Shown here piece by piece: positions 1-10,852 of a stretch of 64,000 nucleotides of DNA; positions within the stretch are counted from its first letter, which is position 1; each line of letters starts with the position of its first letter. Source of the DNA: Variovorax sp. 54 (GTDB lineage Bacteria > Pseudomonadota > Gammaproteobacteria > Burkholderiales > Burkholderiaceae_C); contig NZ_PEFF01000001.1 in NCBI RefSeq assembly GCF_002754375.1, positions 6,403,501 through 6,467,500 of the forward strand, written 5' to 3'. The notes under the pieces are model-generated. The model saw only the letters and a list, made by a program, of their open reading frames with translations. It was not told the DNA's origin and made no database searches. The position numbers were made by a program, and so were the translations under genes.

Positions 1-1
1 C

Positions 2-820
2 CCGTCGGGCGTGGGCAAGACAGAAACTGCGTTGGCACTGGCCGAGGCCATGTATGGCGGTGAGCAGAACCTCATCACCATCAACATGAGCGAGTTCCAG
101 GAGTCGCACACGGTCTCGACCTTGAAGGGAGCGCCTCCGGGTTATGTCGGCTACGGCGAAGGTGGCGTGCTCACGGAGGCCGTGCGCCGCAAGCCCTACA
201 GCACGATCCTGCTCGATGAAGTGGAAAAAGCCCACCCGGATGTCCACGAGATCTTCTATCAGGTGTTTGACAAGGGCTGGATGGAAGATGGAGAAGGGCG
301 TCGTGTCGATTTCAGGAACACCACGATCCTGTTGACGAGCAACACCGGTGCAGAACTCATTGCCGCTCTCTGCGAAGACCCCTTGCTGGTGCCTGAAGTT
401 GATGTCCTGCGTGATGCGCTTCAGCCGTCGCTGCGAACAGTTTTTCCTGCCGCCTTCCTCGGTCGATTGACCGTGGTGCCTTACCTGCCTTTGGCCCCGG
501 GCGCGCTGCGCGACATCGTGAGCTTGCATCTGGATCGCGTGGTCGAACGCATGCGTGCGCAGCACGACATCGCGTTGGACTACACGCCTGCGCTGCTCGC
601 CAAGATCGTCGGCCAGTGCGGCGCCTATGAAACGGGGGCTCGTCGTCTGATCGGCTTCATCGAACAACGAATCCTGCCGATTCTTTCCCGGCAATGGCTG
701 GATGCGCTTCAAGCGCGGCGAAAGATCAAGCGCATGACTGCCGACGTGAAGGCGAGCGACAACGCCAACCCAGCCTTGCAAGGAGGAGGCGCCATCGTCT
801 GTCACACCGAGTTCGGCTGA
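2..820 (+). CDS. tssH: TssH (ClpV) AAA+ ATPase of type VI secretion, C-terminal part
   Basis: The 3' end of a ClpB-class ATPase that disassembles the contracted TssB/TssC sheath in the cytoplasm. The window opens inside the Walker A of the second AAA+ module (PSGVGKTE), so the N-domain and first AAA+ module lie outside. Visible are the pore loop GYVGYGEGG, Walker B ILLDEVEKAHP, sensor TSNTGAE and the C-terminal small domain with YETGARRLIGFIEQ, the typical ClpV form of the ClpB GARP motif. The long degenerate tail and ClpV-type ending separate it from ClpB and from the ClpA further on. The next gene downstream is a broken tssB, so this ATPase may have lost its local substrate. Confidence 0.9.
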   Translation, partial: PSGVGKTETALALAEAMYGGEQNLITINMSEFQESHTVSTLKGAPPGYVGYGEGGVLTEAVRRKPYSTILLDEVEKAHPDVHEIFYQVFDKGWMEDGEGRRVDFRNTTILLTSNTGAELIAALCEDPLLVPEVDVLRDALQPSLRTVFPAAFLGRLTVVPYLPLAPGALRDIVSLHLDRVVERMRAQHDIALDYTPALLAKIVGQCGAYETGARRLIGFIEQRILPILSRQWLDALQARRKIKRMTADVKASDNANPALQGGGAIVCHTEFG

Positions 821-916
821 ATCCACCGAGTGGCCTCGTTGGCCCTAGAGATGCATCGCCGCTTCGAAGCCGCGTGATGCCAGTTTCTTGTTTGTTTTTC
901 ATCAGGGAGTTTTTTC

Positions 917-1336
917 ATGGCTACCAACAACAGCAGCAGTCAGAAGTTCATTGCCCGCAACAGGGCGCCGCGTGTGCAGATCGAGTACGACGTGGAAATC
1001 TACGGGTCCGAGAAGAAGATCGAGCTGCCCTTCGTGATGGGCGTCTTGTCCGACCTGTCTGGCAAACCGGCACAGGCCTTGCCGCCGGTGCCCGAGCGAA
1101 AGTTTCTCGATATCGACATTGACAACTTCGACGAACGGATGAAGGCGATCCAGCCGCGCGTTGCATTCGCGGTGCCTAACACGCTGACGGGTGAAGGCCA
1201 GCTCATGGTCGACATCACCTTCGAGAGCATCGAAGACTTTTCGCCGGCCGCCGTCGCTCGAAAAGTGGAGCCGCTCAGCCGGCTCCTGGAAGCCCGCACG
1301 CAGCTGGCCAACCTGCAGACCTACATGGACGGCAAG
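917..1336 (+). pseudogene. tssB: tssB fragment (type VI sheath small subunit), 3' end missing
   Basis: Starts at an ATG behind CAGGGAG with a near-perfect TssB N-terminus (QKFIARNRAPRVQIEYDVE). The match runs without a break through FVMGVLSDLSGKP, the TFESIEDFSPAAVARKV block and ARTQLANLQTYMDGK at residues 126-140. Family members continue for about 30 more residues after this MDGK. Here the frame changes to unrelated low-complexity sequence and ends at 1828. The sheath-interlocking C-terminal helix and the ClpV-proximal end are therefore gone. The following bases, read in another frame, encode the C-terminus of TssA, so this is a deletion junction and not a simple frameshift. tssC, hcp, tssE, tssF and tssG, which commonly lie close by, are absent. 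Confidence 0.85.
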
Positions 1337-1725
1337 CCGCCGAGGCTGCGGCGCAGATCGTCGCCTGGGCCGGCCAGCACCTGGGGCAGGACACGCCTTC
1401 ACTGCACGCGCTGGTGCGATTGCTGGCCCCGTTCCAGCGAACCGGCTCATCGGCACCGCCTGCCGCGGTCGCAACAATGCCAAGCCTGCTCCCGTCGTGG
1501 CCGGCAAGCACGCCAGTCGGCGAGGGCCTGGCGACACGCGACGACATCCTGCGTGACATTCGCAAGGCCCGCCGATGGTTCGAGAACCACGAACCGAGCA
1601 GTCCCGTTGCCGTGTTGCTCAAGCAGGCCGAACGCATGTCCGGTCAGCGGTTTTCACAGGTGGCCGATGCCATTCCGCTCGATCTGTTGCGCAAATGGGA
1701 TGCCGACGAGGAGGTTCCGCTGTGA
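1336..1725 (+). pseudogene. tssA: tssA fragment (type VI cap/baseplate protein), C-terminal ~130 codons
   Basis: In the frame starting at 1336 the sequence reads AAEAAAQIVAWAGQHLG and ends with DDILRDIRKARRWFENHEPSSPV, LLKQAERMSGQRF and DAIPLDLLRKW. This matches the C-terminal domain of ImpA/TssA proteins, whose EP-SPV-LL-RAER signature is recognisable. No start codon or ribosome site belongs to it: the frame is entered directly from the tssB remnant, one nucleotide out of phase. The N-terminal ImpA_N domain is missing. The stop overlaps the GTG start of the next gene (GTGA), so that gene may have been translationally coupled to an intact tssA. GTG at 1414 could initiate a small peptide, but nothing supports that. 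Confidence 0.75.
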
Positions 1726-2333
1726 CGCTGATCCAGGTCAATTTCCTTGTCGTCTGCTTCGCGGTCGGCGTCGCCGGGGCCTTGCTCGGTTTCTGGGTGT
1801 TCTCGCAACGGCTCGGCAGGCAGCTTGAGGCGCAGCGCCGTGCCCTGGATGCAGAGCGCGACCAGACGCGGCAGGTGATCCGCGCCGAATTGGAGTTGCT
1901 GGGTCAACAACAGATCGCGCACCAGGACGTGCAGCGCCTGGCCCTGGCGCTTTGGCAGGCCGAACAGGATGCGCGGCGCCGGGCCGAATGGCAGGCCTTG
2001 CGGCCAACGCCCCCGACCTTGCTGGCAAAAAGAGAGGGGCCGCTTGAGCGGCCTCTCGCACCACCGCAGCCAGTGCAGCCAGTGCAGCCAGTGCAGCCAG
2101 TGCAGCCACGATCGTCGCCGCCAGTCCCGGCGGTGCCCCCCGATCCGGAGCTGGCGACTTCACCGGCCCCCCTCGCACTGCCGACGGCGGCGCGCTGGGA
2201 AGCTCTGGCGCCACCCGAGCGCGAACTCACCGACGAAGAAATCGACGCCTTGCCGCCCGATCTACCGGTCGCGACCCGGGTGCCGGGCCGGAAGTTGCCG
2301 GCCCCCAAAGGCCCCGTGCTGCGCAATCTGTAA
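1722..2333 (+). CDS. Membrane-anchored protein with coiled coil and PVQ repeats, function unknown
   Basis: 203 residues from a GTG overlapping the tssA stop by four bases. One N-terminal membrane helix (residues 5-26) is followed by an Arg/Gln-rich helical stretch (27-85), a Pro-rich segment with tandem VQP repeats (about 115-128) and an acidic C-terminus with [15 protein letters not shown]. The topology suggests a single-pass inner-membrane protein; which side the tail occupies cannot be told. I do not recognise the family. Its position next to tssA suggests an accessory of the type VI locus, but that is only proximity. A longer upstream in-frame extension to 1575 lies inside the tssA fragment and is rejected. 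Confidence 0.6.
   Translation: MTLIQVNFLVVCFAVGVAGALLGFWVFSQRLGRQLEAQRRALDAERDQTRQVIRAELELLGQQQIAHQDVQRLALALWQAEQDARRRAEWQALRPTPPTLLAKREGPLERPLAPPQPVQPVQPVQPVQPRSSPPVPAVPPDPELATSPAPLALPTAARWEALAPPERELTDEEIDALPPDLPVATRVPGRKLPAPKGPVLRNL
2027..2057 (-). terminator. Intrinsic-terminator-like hairpin on the minus strand inside a coding gene
   Basis: GGCCGC (2038-2043) pairs with GCGGCC (2048-2053) around TTGA. GAGA (2032-2035) pairs with TCTC (2054-2057) across a two-base bulge. Five A residues at 2027-2031 become a T tract on the minus strand directly after the stem. No minus-strand gene runs into it here. Confidence 0.35.
2067..2108 (+). repeat. 9-bp tandem repeat (CAGCCAGTG), four copies plus a partial
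   Basis: In-frame units starting at 2067, 2076, 2085 and 2094 encode the VQP repeats of the gene starting at 1722. This is a microsatellite-like tract likely to vary in copy number. Confidence 0.85.
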
Positions 2334-2338
2334 AAAAG

Positions 2339-2361
2339 ACCGGCAATCTGCCGGTTTTTTT
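2339..2361 (+). terminator. Rho-independent terminator
   Basis: ACCGGC/GCCGGT stem with an AATCT loop followed by seven T. It sits just after the stop at 2333 and closes the type VI remnant. Confidence 0.85.
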
Positions 2362-2473
2362 ACGTCTGTCTTCGTGCTGTCGTACACGACGCATGCCCCT
2401 TGATTTGTCGAATAGGCGTCACCAAGTCTGTTGGCGTCGGCACGGTGCTTGCACGCTCTATAGAATCTTTTTC

Positions 2474-2833
2474 ATGGCAACGAGAATTCCCAAAACTCCC
2501 AGCACCCCACCGGCGCAGAAACCGGCGGGCGACGACGGAGATTCGGTCGTTCTGGAGCGCCGCCCGCAAAAAACGGCACCGCCCCAGATGTACCAGGTCG
2601 TCATGCTGAACGACGACTACACACCGATGGAGTTCGTGATCGTCGTCCTGCAGGAATATTTCAGCAAGGACCGAGAAACGGCGACCCAGATCATGCTCAA
2701 GATCCACCTCGATGGCCGGGGTATTTGTGGGGTTTATTCCCGCGACATGGCGGCCACCAAGGTCAATCAGGTGATGGAGGCGGCGCATCAGGCGGGACAC
2801 CCGCTGCAATGTGTCAGCGAACCGGTCGCGTGA
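2474..2833 (+). CDS. clpS: ClpS, adaptor of the ClpAP protease
   Basis: 119 residues. ClpS binds the ClpA N-domain and delivers N-end-rule substrates with bulky hydrophobic N-termini to ClpAP. The first ~38 residues are a flexible Pro/Lys-rich tail. The core shows the [16 protein letters not shown] substrate-pocket motif (residues 41-56), LQEYFSKD and the [15 protein letters not shown] helix-strand segment. The longer frame upstream to 2393 lacks family similarity, so the ATG at 2474 was chosen. The usual partner clpA follows 67 bases later. The intervening sequence has a good ribosome site for clpA (AAGGAAA) and may carry a weak second promoter. Confidence 0.95.
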   Translation: MATRIPKTPSTPPAQKPAGDDGDSVVLERRPQKTAPPQMYQVVMLNDDYTPMEFVIVVLQEYFSKDRETATQIMLKIHLDGRGICGVYSRDMAATKVNQVMEAAHQAGHPLQCVSEPVA

Positions 2834-2900
2834 ACCAGTTGAATTGCACGCGCTCCAACCCATCTGAGAACTTATTTACAGCAAGGCAAAAGGAAATCAC

Positions 2901-5222
<2,322 letters not shown>

Positions 5223-5247
5223 TCAAGCGCCTCTGAGGAACCCCGTC

Positions 5248-5281
5248 AAAGGCCGGTAGCATTCGCTGCCGGCCTTTTTCT
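5248..5281 (+). terminator. Rho-independent terminator after clpA
   Basis: AAAGGCCGG and CCGGCCTTTT arms around a short loop, with a T run at 5275-5279. Confidence 0.85.
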
Positions 5282-5322
5282 TTGGGCAGGCCCCAAACAC
5301 TCCGCCTTCATCCGCTTTCGCC

Positions 5323-6771
5323 TTGATCCTTCCCGAACTCAGCCACGAATGGAAAACCGGCCTCTCCCTGGCGTGGAGCGGCTACATCGCCGTGCTGTCG
5401 ATCTGGATCGTGATGCAAAAGCGCGCGCCGGTGTCCACCATGAGCTGGATCCTGTCGCTGGCGCTGCTGCCGTTCGCGGGCTTCATCGTCTATTACTTCC
5501 TGGGACCGCAGCGGCTGCGCAAGCAGCGGCTCAAGCGCCTGCGCATCCGGGCGAGCGCGCATGCACAGGCCGACCTGGCGCGGCTGCGGGACGCCTCGCA
5601 GCATGCGCCGCCGGCGCTGCAGCAGATGGCCCGGCTGGGCACGGCCGCCTGCGGCCTGCCGGTGTCGAGCGCCACGAGCGTCGAGTTGCTGTCGGGCGGC
5701 GCGCGCACCTTCGACGCCATCTTCGAGGCCGTGCGCGCGGCGCGCGACCACATTCACCTCGAGTACTACATCTTCGAGCCTGACCGGATCGGCACCGCCT
5801 TGCGCGACCTGCTGATCGAGCGCGCGCAGGCCGGCGTGCGGGTGCGCCTGCTGCTCGACGCGCTCGGCTCCAAGCGCATCGGCCGAAAGTTCATGGCGCC
5901 GATGCTCGCGGCGGGCGTGGAGGTGGCGCTGTTCCACGACACCAAGATCGGCCGGCGCCTGCGCCCCGTGACCAACTACCGCACCCACCGCAAGATCGTG
6001 GTGTGCGACGGCCGTGTCGGCTTCACGGGCGGCGTGAACATCACCGACGAGGAAGACAAGCGCACCAACCCCAAGGACGCCTACCACGACGTGCATGTGC
6101 GCATCGAAGGCAGCGCGGTGCGCTGGTTGCAGACCACCTTCCTCGAAGACTGGAGCTACGCCACCGGCAAGAACCGGCACCGCTCGGACGAGCTCCTCGA
6201 CGTGCTGCTGCCCCAGGTGGAAGCGGGCGACATCCCGGTGCAGATCGTCACCAGTGGCCCCGACAACGCACTCGAAGCCATCCACCGCATGCACGTCGAG
6301 GCCATCCATTCGGCCACGCGCCGGGCCTGGCTGACCACGCCGTACTTCGTGCCGGGCGAGCCTGCGCTGATGGCGCTGACGAGCGCTGCGCTGCGCGGCG
6401 TCGACGTGCGGCTGCTGGTGCCGCGCCGCAGCGATTCGGCCATCGTGAGCGCCGCGGCGCGTTCGTACTTCGACGAACTGATCGCCGCGGGCGTCAAGGT
6501 CTGGGAGTACAAGGAACGCATGCTGCACTCCAAGACGCTGGTGGTCGACGACCATTGCGCGATGATCGGCACCGCCAACTTCGACAACCGCAGCTTCCGG
6601 CTCAACTTCGAGGTCTGCGCCGTCGTCTACGGGCCCGCGCTGACCCAGCCGCTGGCGGCGCAGTTCGAAACCGACCTGCACAGCTCCGGCTCCGTGCGTG
6701 CCCATCGGCCGCAGACTTTCTGGCGCCGCCTCGGCGACGCCATTGCGCGACTGTTTTCTCCCTTGCTCTGA
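5323..6771 (+). CDS. cls: Cardiolipin synthase (two-domain phospholipase D type)
   Basis: 482 residues. It condenses two phosphatidylglycerols (or an equivalent donor) to cardiolipin at the inner membrane. Two N-terminal membrane helices (about 14-32 and 40-60) match the usual PLDNc region. Both HKD motifs are intact: HRKIVVCDGRVGFTGG near residue 224 and HSKTLVVDDHCAMIGTANFD near residue 402. No ATG precedes the first helix in this frame. TTG at 5323 is the only start that keeps it, and the ribosome site is weak. The stop abuts the ATG of sbcB without a gap, so the two are likely cotranscribed. Confidence 0.92.
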   Translation: MILPELSHEWKTGLSLAWSGYIAVLSIWIVMQKRAPVSTMSWILSLALLPFAGFIVYYFLGPQRLRKQRLKRLRIRASAHAQADLARLRDASQHAPPALQQMARLGTAACGLPVSSATSVELLSGGARTFDAIFEAVRAARDHIHLEYYIFEPDRIGTALRDLLIERAQAGVRVRLLLDALGSKRIGRKFMAPMLAAGVEVALFHDTKIGRRLRPVTNYRTHRKIVVCDGRVGFTGGVNITDEEDKRTNPKDAYHDVHVRIEGSAVRWLQTTFLEDWSYATGKNRHRSDELLDVLLPQVEAGDIPVQIVTSGPDNALEAIHRMHVEAIHSATRRAWLTTPYFVPGEPALMALTSAALRGVDVRLLVPRRSDSAIVSAAARSYFDELIAAGVKVWEYKERMLHSKTLVVDDHCAMIGTANFDNRSFRLNFEVCAVVYGPALTQPLAAQFETDLHSSGSVRAHRPQTFWRRLGDAIARLFSPLL

Positions 6772-8211
6772 ATGAACCACACCTTTCTCTGGCACGACTA
6801 CGAAACCTTTGGCGCCGTGCCGCGCCGCGACCGTCCCTCGCAGTTCGCCGCGATCCGCACCGACGCCGAACTCAACGAGGTCGGCGAGCCGCTGATGATC
6901 TATTGCAAGCCCGCGCCGGACTACCTGCCCAGCCCCGAGGCCTGCCTGATCACAGGCATCACGCCGCAGATCTGCCTGGAGCGCGGCATTCCCGAGCACG
7001 AGTTCGCTGCGCACATCGAGCAAGCCTTCTCGCAGCCCGGCACCGTCGGCGTCGGCTACAACACCATCCGCTTCGACGACGAGGTCACGCGCTTCCTGTT
7101 CTGGCGCAACCTCATCGACCCGTACGCACGCGAATGGCAGAACGACTGCGGCCGCTGGGACCTGCTCGACGTGGTGCGCCTCACCTACGCGCTGCGCCCC
7201 GACGGCATCGAGTGGCCGAAAAAAGAAGACGGCAAGCCCAGCTTCAAGCTCGAAGACCTGGCGCGCGCCAACGGCCTGCTGCACGAGTCGGCGCACGATG
7301 CGCTGTCCGACGTGCGCGCCACCATCGCGCTGGCCCGGCTCATCCGCGACAAGCAGCCCAAGCTGTTCGATTTCGCCTTCAGCCTGCACAAGAAGGACCG
7401 CGTGGCGATTGAGCTCAGCCTGCCCGCGATGCGCGAGACGGCCAAGCCCTTCCTGCACGTGTCGGGCATGTTCCCAGTCGAGCGCGGCTGCCTGGCCGTG
7501 ATGTGGCCGCTGGCCAGCCACCCGACCAACAAGAACGAGCTGCTGGCCTGGGACCTGTCGCAAGACCCGAGCGAGCTGCGCGACCTCGACGCCGAGACGC
7601 TGCGCCTGCGCCTGTTCACGCGCACCGCCGACCTGCCCGAAGGCGTGACGCGACTGCCGATGAAGAGCGTGCACCTGAACAAATCGCCGATGGTGGTCGG
7701 CAACCTGCGCACGCTGGCACCGGCGATGGCCGAGCGCTGGGGCGTCGACATGGACACCGCCATGCGCCACGCCGCCATCGCGCGCGACCTGCCCGACATG
7801 AGCGCCATCTGGTCGCAGGTTTTCTCCCGTCCGAAGGAGGCGACGCCCGATGTCGATGAAGACCTCTACGGCGGCTTTGTCGGCAACGGCGACCGCCGGC
7901 GCCTGAACCAGCTGCGCGGGTTGTCGCCCGAAGGACTCGCCAAGGAGCGCGTGGCCTTCGACGACGGGCGGCTCGACGAAATCCTTTTCCGCTACCGCGC
8001 GCGCAACTGGCCCGAGTCGTTGAACGAGGAAGAGACCGAGCGCTGGGAAGCGCTGCGCGTGGCGCGCCTGTTCAAGGGCGAGGGCGGGGCGCGCACCATC
8101 GAGGCGCTGTTCAGCGAGGTCGATGCGCTGTCCGAGAACGCGGACGAGCGCGGCGAGGAAATCCTTGGCGCGCTGTACGAGTACGCCGAGATGATCGCGC
8201 CCGAGGCCTGA
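6772..8211 (+). CDS. sbcB: Exodeoxyribonuclease I
   Basis: 479 residues. This is a single-strand 3'-5' DNA exonuclease acting in mismatch repair and recombination. The DEDDh-type exonuclease domain is at the N-terminus: FLWHDYETFG (motif I), VGVGYNTIRFDDEVTRF (motif II) and HDALSDVRATIALARLI (motif III). The SH3-like region and C-terminal extension (LFRYRARNWPESL) are present, and length is as expected. The start follows the cls stop directly. Confidence 0.96.
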   Translation: MNHTFLWHDYETFGAVPRRDRPSQFAAIRTDAELNEVGEPLMIYCKPAPDYLPSPEACLITGITPQICLERGIPEHEFAAHIEQAFSQPGTVGVGYNTIRFDDEVTRFLFWRNLIDPYAREWQNDCGRWDLLDVVRLTYALRPDGIEWPKKEDGKPSFKLEDLARANGLLHESAHDALSDVRATIALARLIRDKQPKLFDFAFSLHKKDRVAIELSLPAMRETAKPFLHVSGMFPVERGCLAVMWPLASHPTNKNELLAWDLSQDPSELRDLDAETLRLRLFTRTADLPEGVTRLPMKSVHLNKSPMVVGNLRTLAPAMAERWGVDMDTAMRHAAIARDLPDMSAIWSQVFSRPKEATPDVDEDLYGGFVGNGDRRRLNQLRGLSPEGLAKERVAFDDGRLDEILFRYRARNWPESLNEEETERWEALRVARLFKGEGGARTIEALFSEVDALSENADERGEEILGALYEYAEMIAPEA

Positions 8212-8231
8212 AGAAAGACCGAGGTGCCGGC

Positions 8232-8663
8232 ATGAGCGTCGCACGTCACACACTGTCTCGCGCAGGCGTGGCGGGCGCATTGGTCGCTGCGGTGCTTGCA
8301 GGTTGCGCCGCAGGGCCGCCCGGCAACTGCGCCACAGGCTTCGATGCCTTCGAGCGCGACACCCTCTATTTCGGCCGCGCCATCCCCACGGGCGGTCAGG
8401 TGTCCGACACCGACTGGGCCGACTTTCTCGACACCCGCGTGACCCCGGCCTTTCCGCAAGGCTTCACCGTGATCGACGCCGCCGGCCAGTGGTGGGGCGC
8501 GTCGGGGCAGGTCGTGCGCGAGCCTTCGAAGCTGGTCGTGCTGCTGCACCCGCGTGACACGAAGACCGATGACGCCATCGCCACGTTGATCGACACCTAC
8601 CGCCAGCGTTTCGCGCAAGAGGCGGTGTTGCAGGAAAGGCAGTCCGTCTGTGCCCGTTTCTGA
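8232..8663 (+). CDS. DUF3574 family lipoprotein
   Basis: 143 residues with a lipoprotein signal (VAAVLAGC, lipid-modified Cys at 25). The body has the FGRAIPTGGQVSDTDWADFLDTRVTPAFPQGFTV block of DUF3574. The function of this family is not known. It is likely exported and attached to a membrane. The 3' end overlaps the next gene by 14 bases. Confidence 0.8.
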   Translation: MSVARHTLSRAGVAGALVAAVLAGCAAGPPGNCATGFDAFERDTLYFGRAIPTGGQVSDTDWADFLDTRVTPAFPQGFTVIDAAGQWWGASGQVVREPSKLVVLLHPRDTKTDDAIATLIDTYRQRFAQEAVLQERQSVCARF

Positions 8664-9201
8664 CATCGTTCCCCACGTTCGCCGGTTGGCCCCCATCGAC
8701 GCGCCGGCCTACCGCGCGCTGATGCTCGACGCCTACGCGCGGCACCCCGAGGCCTTCACCTCCACGGTCGAGGAGCGCGCCAGCCTGCCGCCGACGTGGT
8801 GGGAGACGCGCCTGCGCACGGACGCCGACGCCGCCGAAGTGGTGTACGGCGCCTTCGATGCCGATGGGGTGCTCATCGGCGCAGCGGGGCTCGGCCGCGA
8901 ATCGCGGCAGCGCACACGCCACAAGGCCACTTTGTTCGGCATGGTGGTGGCGGAGCCAGCACGGCGCGCGGGCGCCGGTCGGCAACTGGTGCTGGCCTTG
9001 CTCACCCATGCACGCGCGCTTGACGGCGTGCGTGTGGTGCAGCTGACCGTGACGGAAGGCAATCGCCCGGCGCAGGCGCTGTACGAGCGTTGCGGCTTTC
9101 AGGTCTTCGGCGTCGAGCCGATGGCCACCGTGCTCGATGGTGCGTTTTCGTCGAAGGTCCACATGTGGTGCGACCTCGAGGCCGCACCGTCTTCGACTTA
9201 G
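8650..9201 (+). CDS. GNAT-family N-acetyltransferase
   Basis: 183 residues from a GTG within the end of the DUF3574 gene. The acetyl-CoA loop is recognisable as VAEPARRAGAGRQLV (Q/RxxGxG/A form), followed by QLTVTEGNRPAQALYERCGFQVFG, the usual beta6-alpha4 block. The substrate cannot be told. The WWETRL N-terminal segment is common in GNATs of unknown role. It converges with the minus-strand gene at 9198, the stop codons overlapping by four bases. A shorter start at 8722 would remove the first strand and is less likely. Confidence 0.85.
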   Translation: MPVSDIVPHVRRLAPIDAPAYRALMLDAYARHPEAFTSTVEERASLPPTWWETRLRTDADAAEVVYGAFDADGVLIGAAGLGRESRQRTRHKATLFGMVVAEPARRAGAGRQLVLALLTHARALDGVRVVQLTVTEGNRPAQALYERCGFQVFGVEPMATVLDGAFSSKVHMWCDLEAAPSST

Positions 9202-9707
9202 CCGCCGCGCTCGCGCACCATCAGCAGCGCGGGCCCGTCGGGCGTGACCACTTCGCCCAGCGCGCGAAAGCCAGCCTTGGCGTAGCTGCGGATCGCGCGT
9301 GCGTTGCGTGGTGACGGATCGGTCTGAATGCGCGTCACCGCCGGGTCGGCGAACAACTGGTCCGTGAAGGCCCGCACCATCGCGCTGCCGAGTCCGCGAT
9401 TCAGCTGGTCCGCGTGCGCCAGGAACTGGTCGATGCCCCGAGCGCCCGGGTCGCGTTCGTCTTCCCACCAGCCATCGCCCGAACCCACCACGACGTACGA
9501 CTGGATGAATCCCAAGGGCTGCCCGTCGCGCAGCGCGACGTAGCCGCGATCCGTCGAGTCGGGCGCGAGCATCGGCGTGAAGTCGGCCTCGACCTCGGCG
9601 AGCGTGGGAACGGGCATCCACCATTCGGCCACGTGCGGGCGGCACAGCCAGTCGTGGAGCATCGCGAAATCGGAAGCGTGTAGCGGTCGGAACGAGATCG
9701 AATGCAC
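9198..9707 (-). CDS. AAC(6')-Ib-like acetyltransferase
   Basis: 169 residues. The order and wording of blocks closely follow plasmid-borne aminoglycoside 6'-N-acetyltransferase Ib: AMLHDWLCRPHVAEWW, PLGFIQSYVVVGSGDGWW, GARGIDQFLAHADQLNRGLG, VTRIQTDPSPRNARAIRSY, KAGFRALGEVVTPDGPALLM. The acetyl-CoA loop is QLNRGLGSAMV. The protein may acetylate aminoglycosides, or a related polyamine or siderophore as other members of this subfamily do. No integron features (attC, integrase) surround it, so it looks resident. The stop overlaps the convergent GNAT gene. Confidence 0.8.
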   Translation of the reverse strand: MHSISFRPLHASDFAMLHDWLCRPHVAEWWMPVPTLAEVEADFTPMLAPDSTDRGYVALRDGQPLGFIQSYVVVGSGDGWWEDERDPGARGIDQFLAHADQLNRGLGSAMVRAFTDQLFADPAVTRIQTDPSPRNARAIRSYAKAGFRALGEVVTPDGPALLMVRERGG

Positions 9708-9717
9708 GGCGGGTGTC

Positions 9718-10791
9718 CTAGCGGGAAATCCGGTCCACGATGTCCTGCGCCAGCGACGCGATGGTCAGTGGCGCGCAGCCTTCGGCGTTGTTGCTCACGG
9801 TGACGAAGGCGTTCTGTCCGGCGCCCGTGGTGCCGGCAATCACCTTGGCCAGCGCGGCGCGCGTTTCGGGGTCGGGGTCCAGCACCTTGTCGAAAGGGCC
9901 GTAGAGCTTTTCGGCGTCTTCATAACCGAAGCGGCCGTGGCGGCGGTGCAGGTTCCAGCGGCACACGAGCGGTCCGGGCCACAGCGCGCGCAGCATCGGC
10001 AACTGGTCTTCGATGGGCGGCATCTTCGCGTGCAGGCCCATGCAGAAGGTCGCGCCCACGCTGCGCAGCATGTCGGCGAAGGCGGGGCACAGCAGCTGCG
10101 GGTCGCGCACCTCGACGGCGAGCACGGCGTCGGGCGCGGTCGGCTTCAGGTCGGGCATCGCCGCCAGCATCGTGCCGATGCGCGCGATCAGCGCGGGCTG
10201 GTCGGCCAGCAGGTGCGCGGGAATCGGGCTCAGCTGAAACACCAGCGCGCCGATGCGATGACCCAGCCCGTCGAGCGCCGGCTGCACGAACTCCTGCAGC
10301 GCGATCTCGTGGCTCAGGAACACCGGGTTGGCCTGCGTGCCGCGGCCGCTTTCGTCGCGCACGGTGGCGTCGGTCACGAGGCTCGGGGCCTTCACGACGA
10401 AGCGGAAATCGTCCGGCACCATGGCCGCATAGCGCGCGTACTGGCTGGCGGTGAGGGCGCGGTAGAAGTTGCGGTCCAGGCTCACGGTGCGAAGCAGCGG
10501 GTGCTGGGCGAGCGCCGACAGGCCATTCTTCGAGAGCACGGTTTCGGCGTAGTCGCCGTCCCAGACCAGGCCGGCCCAGCCGGGGTAGCTCCACGACGAA
10601 GTGCCCAGCCGCAGTTGCGGTGGCAACTCGGCGGACAGGGCGACCAGCGCCGCGTCGGGTGCCACCGGCTTCACTGTGGCGCCGCGCGATTTCTTCGGCG
10701 AAGGCGATGGCGCCTCGGCCTCCTCGGTCGCCGCGGTCCGGCGCGGAAGTTCGGGGAGATCGGAAAAGAGGGAGTCCTGCACGTCAGCCAT
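9718..10791 (-). CDS. DUF72 domain protein
   Basis: 357 residues from ATG at 10791 (MADVQDSLFSDLPELP); longer starts reach into the divergent kinase promoter and are disfavoured. A Pro/Ser/Lys-rich N-terminus of about 60 residues precedes a TIM-barrel-like DUF72 fold beginning LRLGTSSWSYPGWAGLVW and containing SLDRNFYRALTASQYARYA, FRFVVKAPSLVTD and AVEVRDPQLL. The biochemical activity of DUF72 is not established. It ends 10 bases upstream of the acetyltransferase gene in the same direction, so the two are probably cotranscribed. Confidence 0.85.
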   Translation of the reverse strand: MADVQDSLFSDLPELPRRTAATEEAEAPSPSPKKSRGATVKPVAPDAALVALSAELPPQLRLGTSSWSYPGWAGLVWDGDYAETVLSKNGLSALAQHPLLRTVSLDRNFYRALTASQYARYAAMVPDDFRFVVKAPSLVTDATVRDESGRGTQANPVFLSHEIALQEFVQPALDGLGHRIGALVFQLSPIPAHLLADQPALIARIGTMLAAMPDLKPTAPDAVLAVEVRDPQLLCPAFADMLRSVGATFCMGLHAKMPPIEDQLPMLRALWPGPLVCRWNLHRRHGRFGYEDAEKLYGPFDKVLDPDPETRAALAKVIAGTTGAGQNAFVTVSNNAEGCAPLTIASLAQDIVDRISR

Positions 10792-10852
10792 GTCTGGGTC
10801 GGCATTTTCGGCCAAGCGGGGAGGCCTGTCGGCGCCGGGCACAATCCGCGCC

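Noticed and set aside
917..1828. A single 303-residue protein from the tssB start to 1828
   Set aside because: After residue 140 the reading is Arg/Pro/Cys-rich with no similarity, while the +1-shifted frame reads clean TssA.
2067..2108. CRISPR-like or regulatory repeat array
   Set aside because: Nine-base in-frame units without spacers; simple coding microsatellite.
5308..8280. 990-codon minus-strand open frame
   Set aside because: Antisense to cls and sbcB, both with complete catalytic motifs; no family features.
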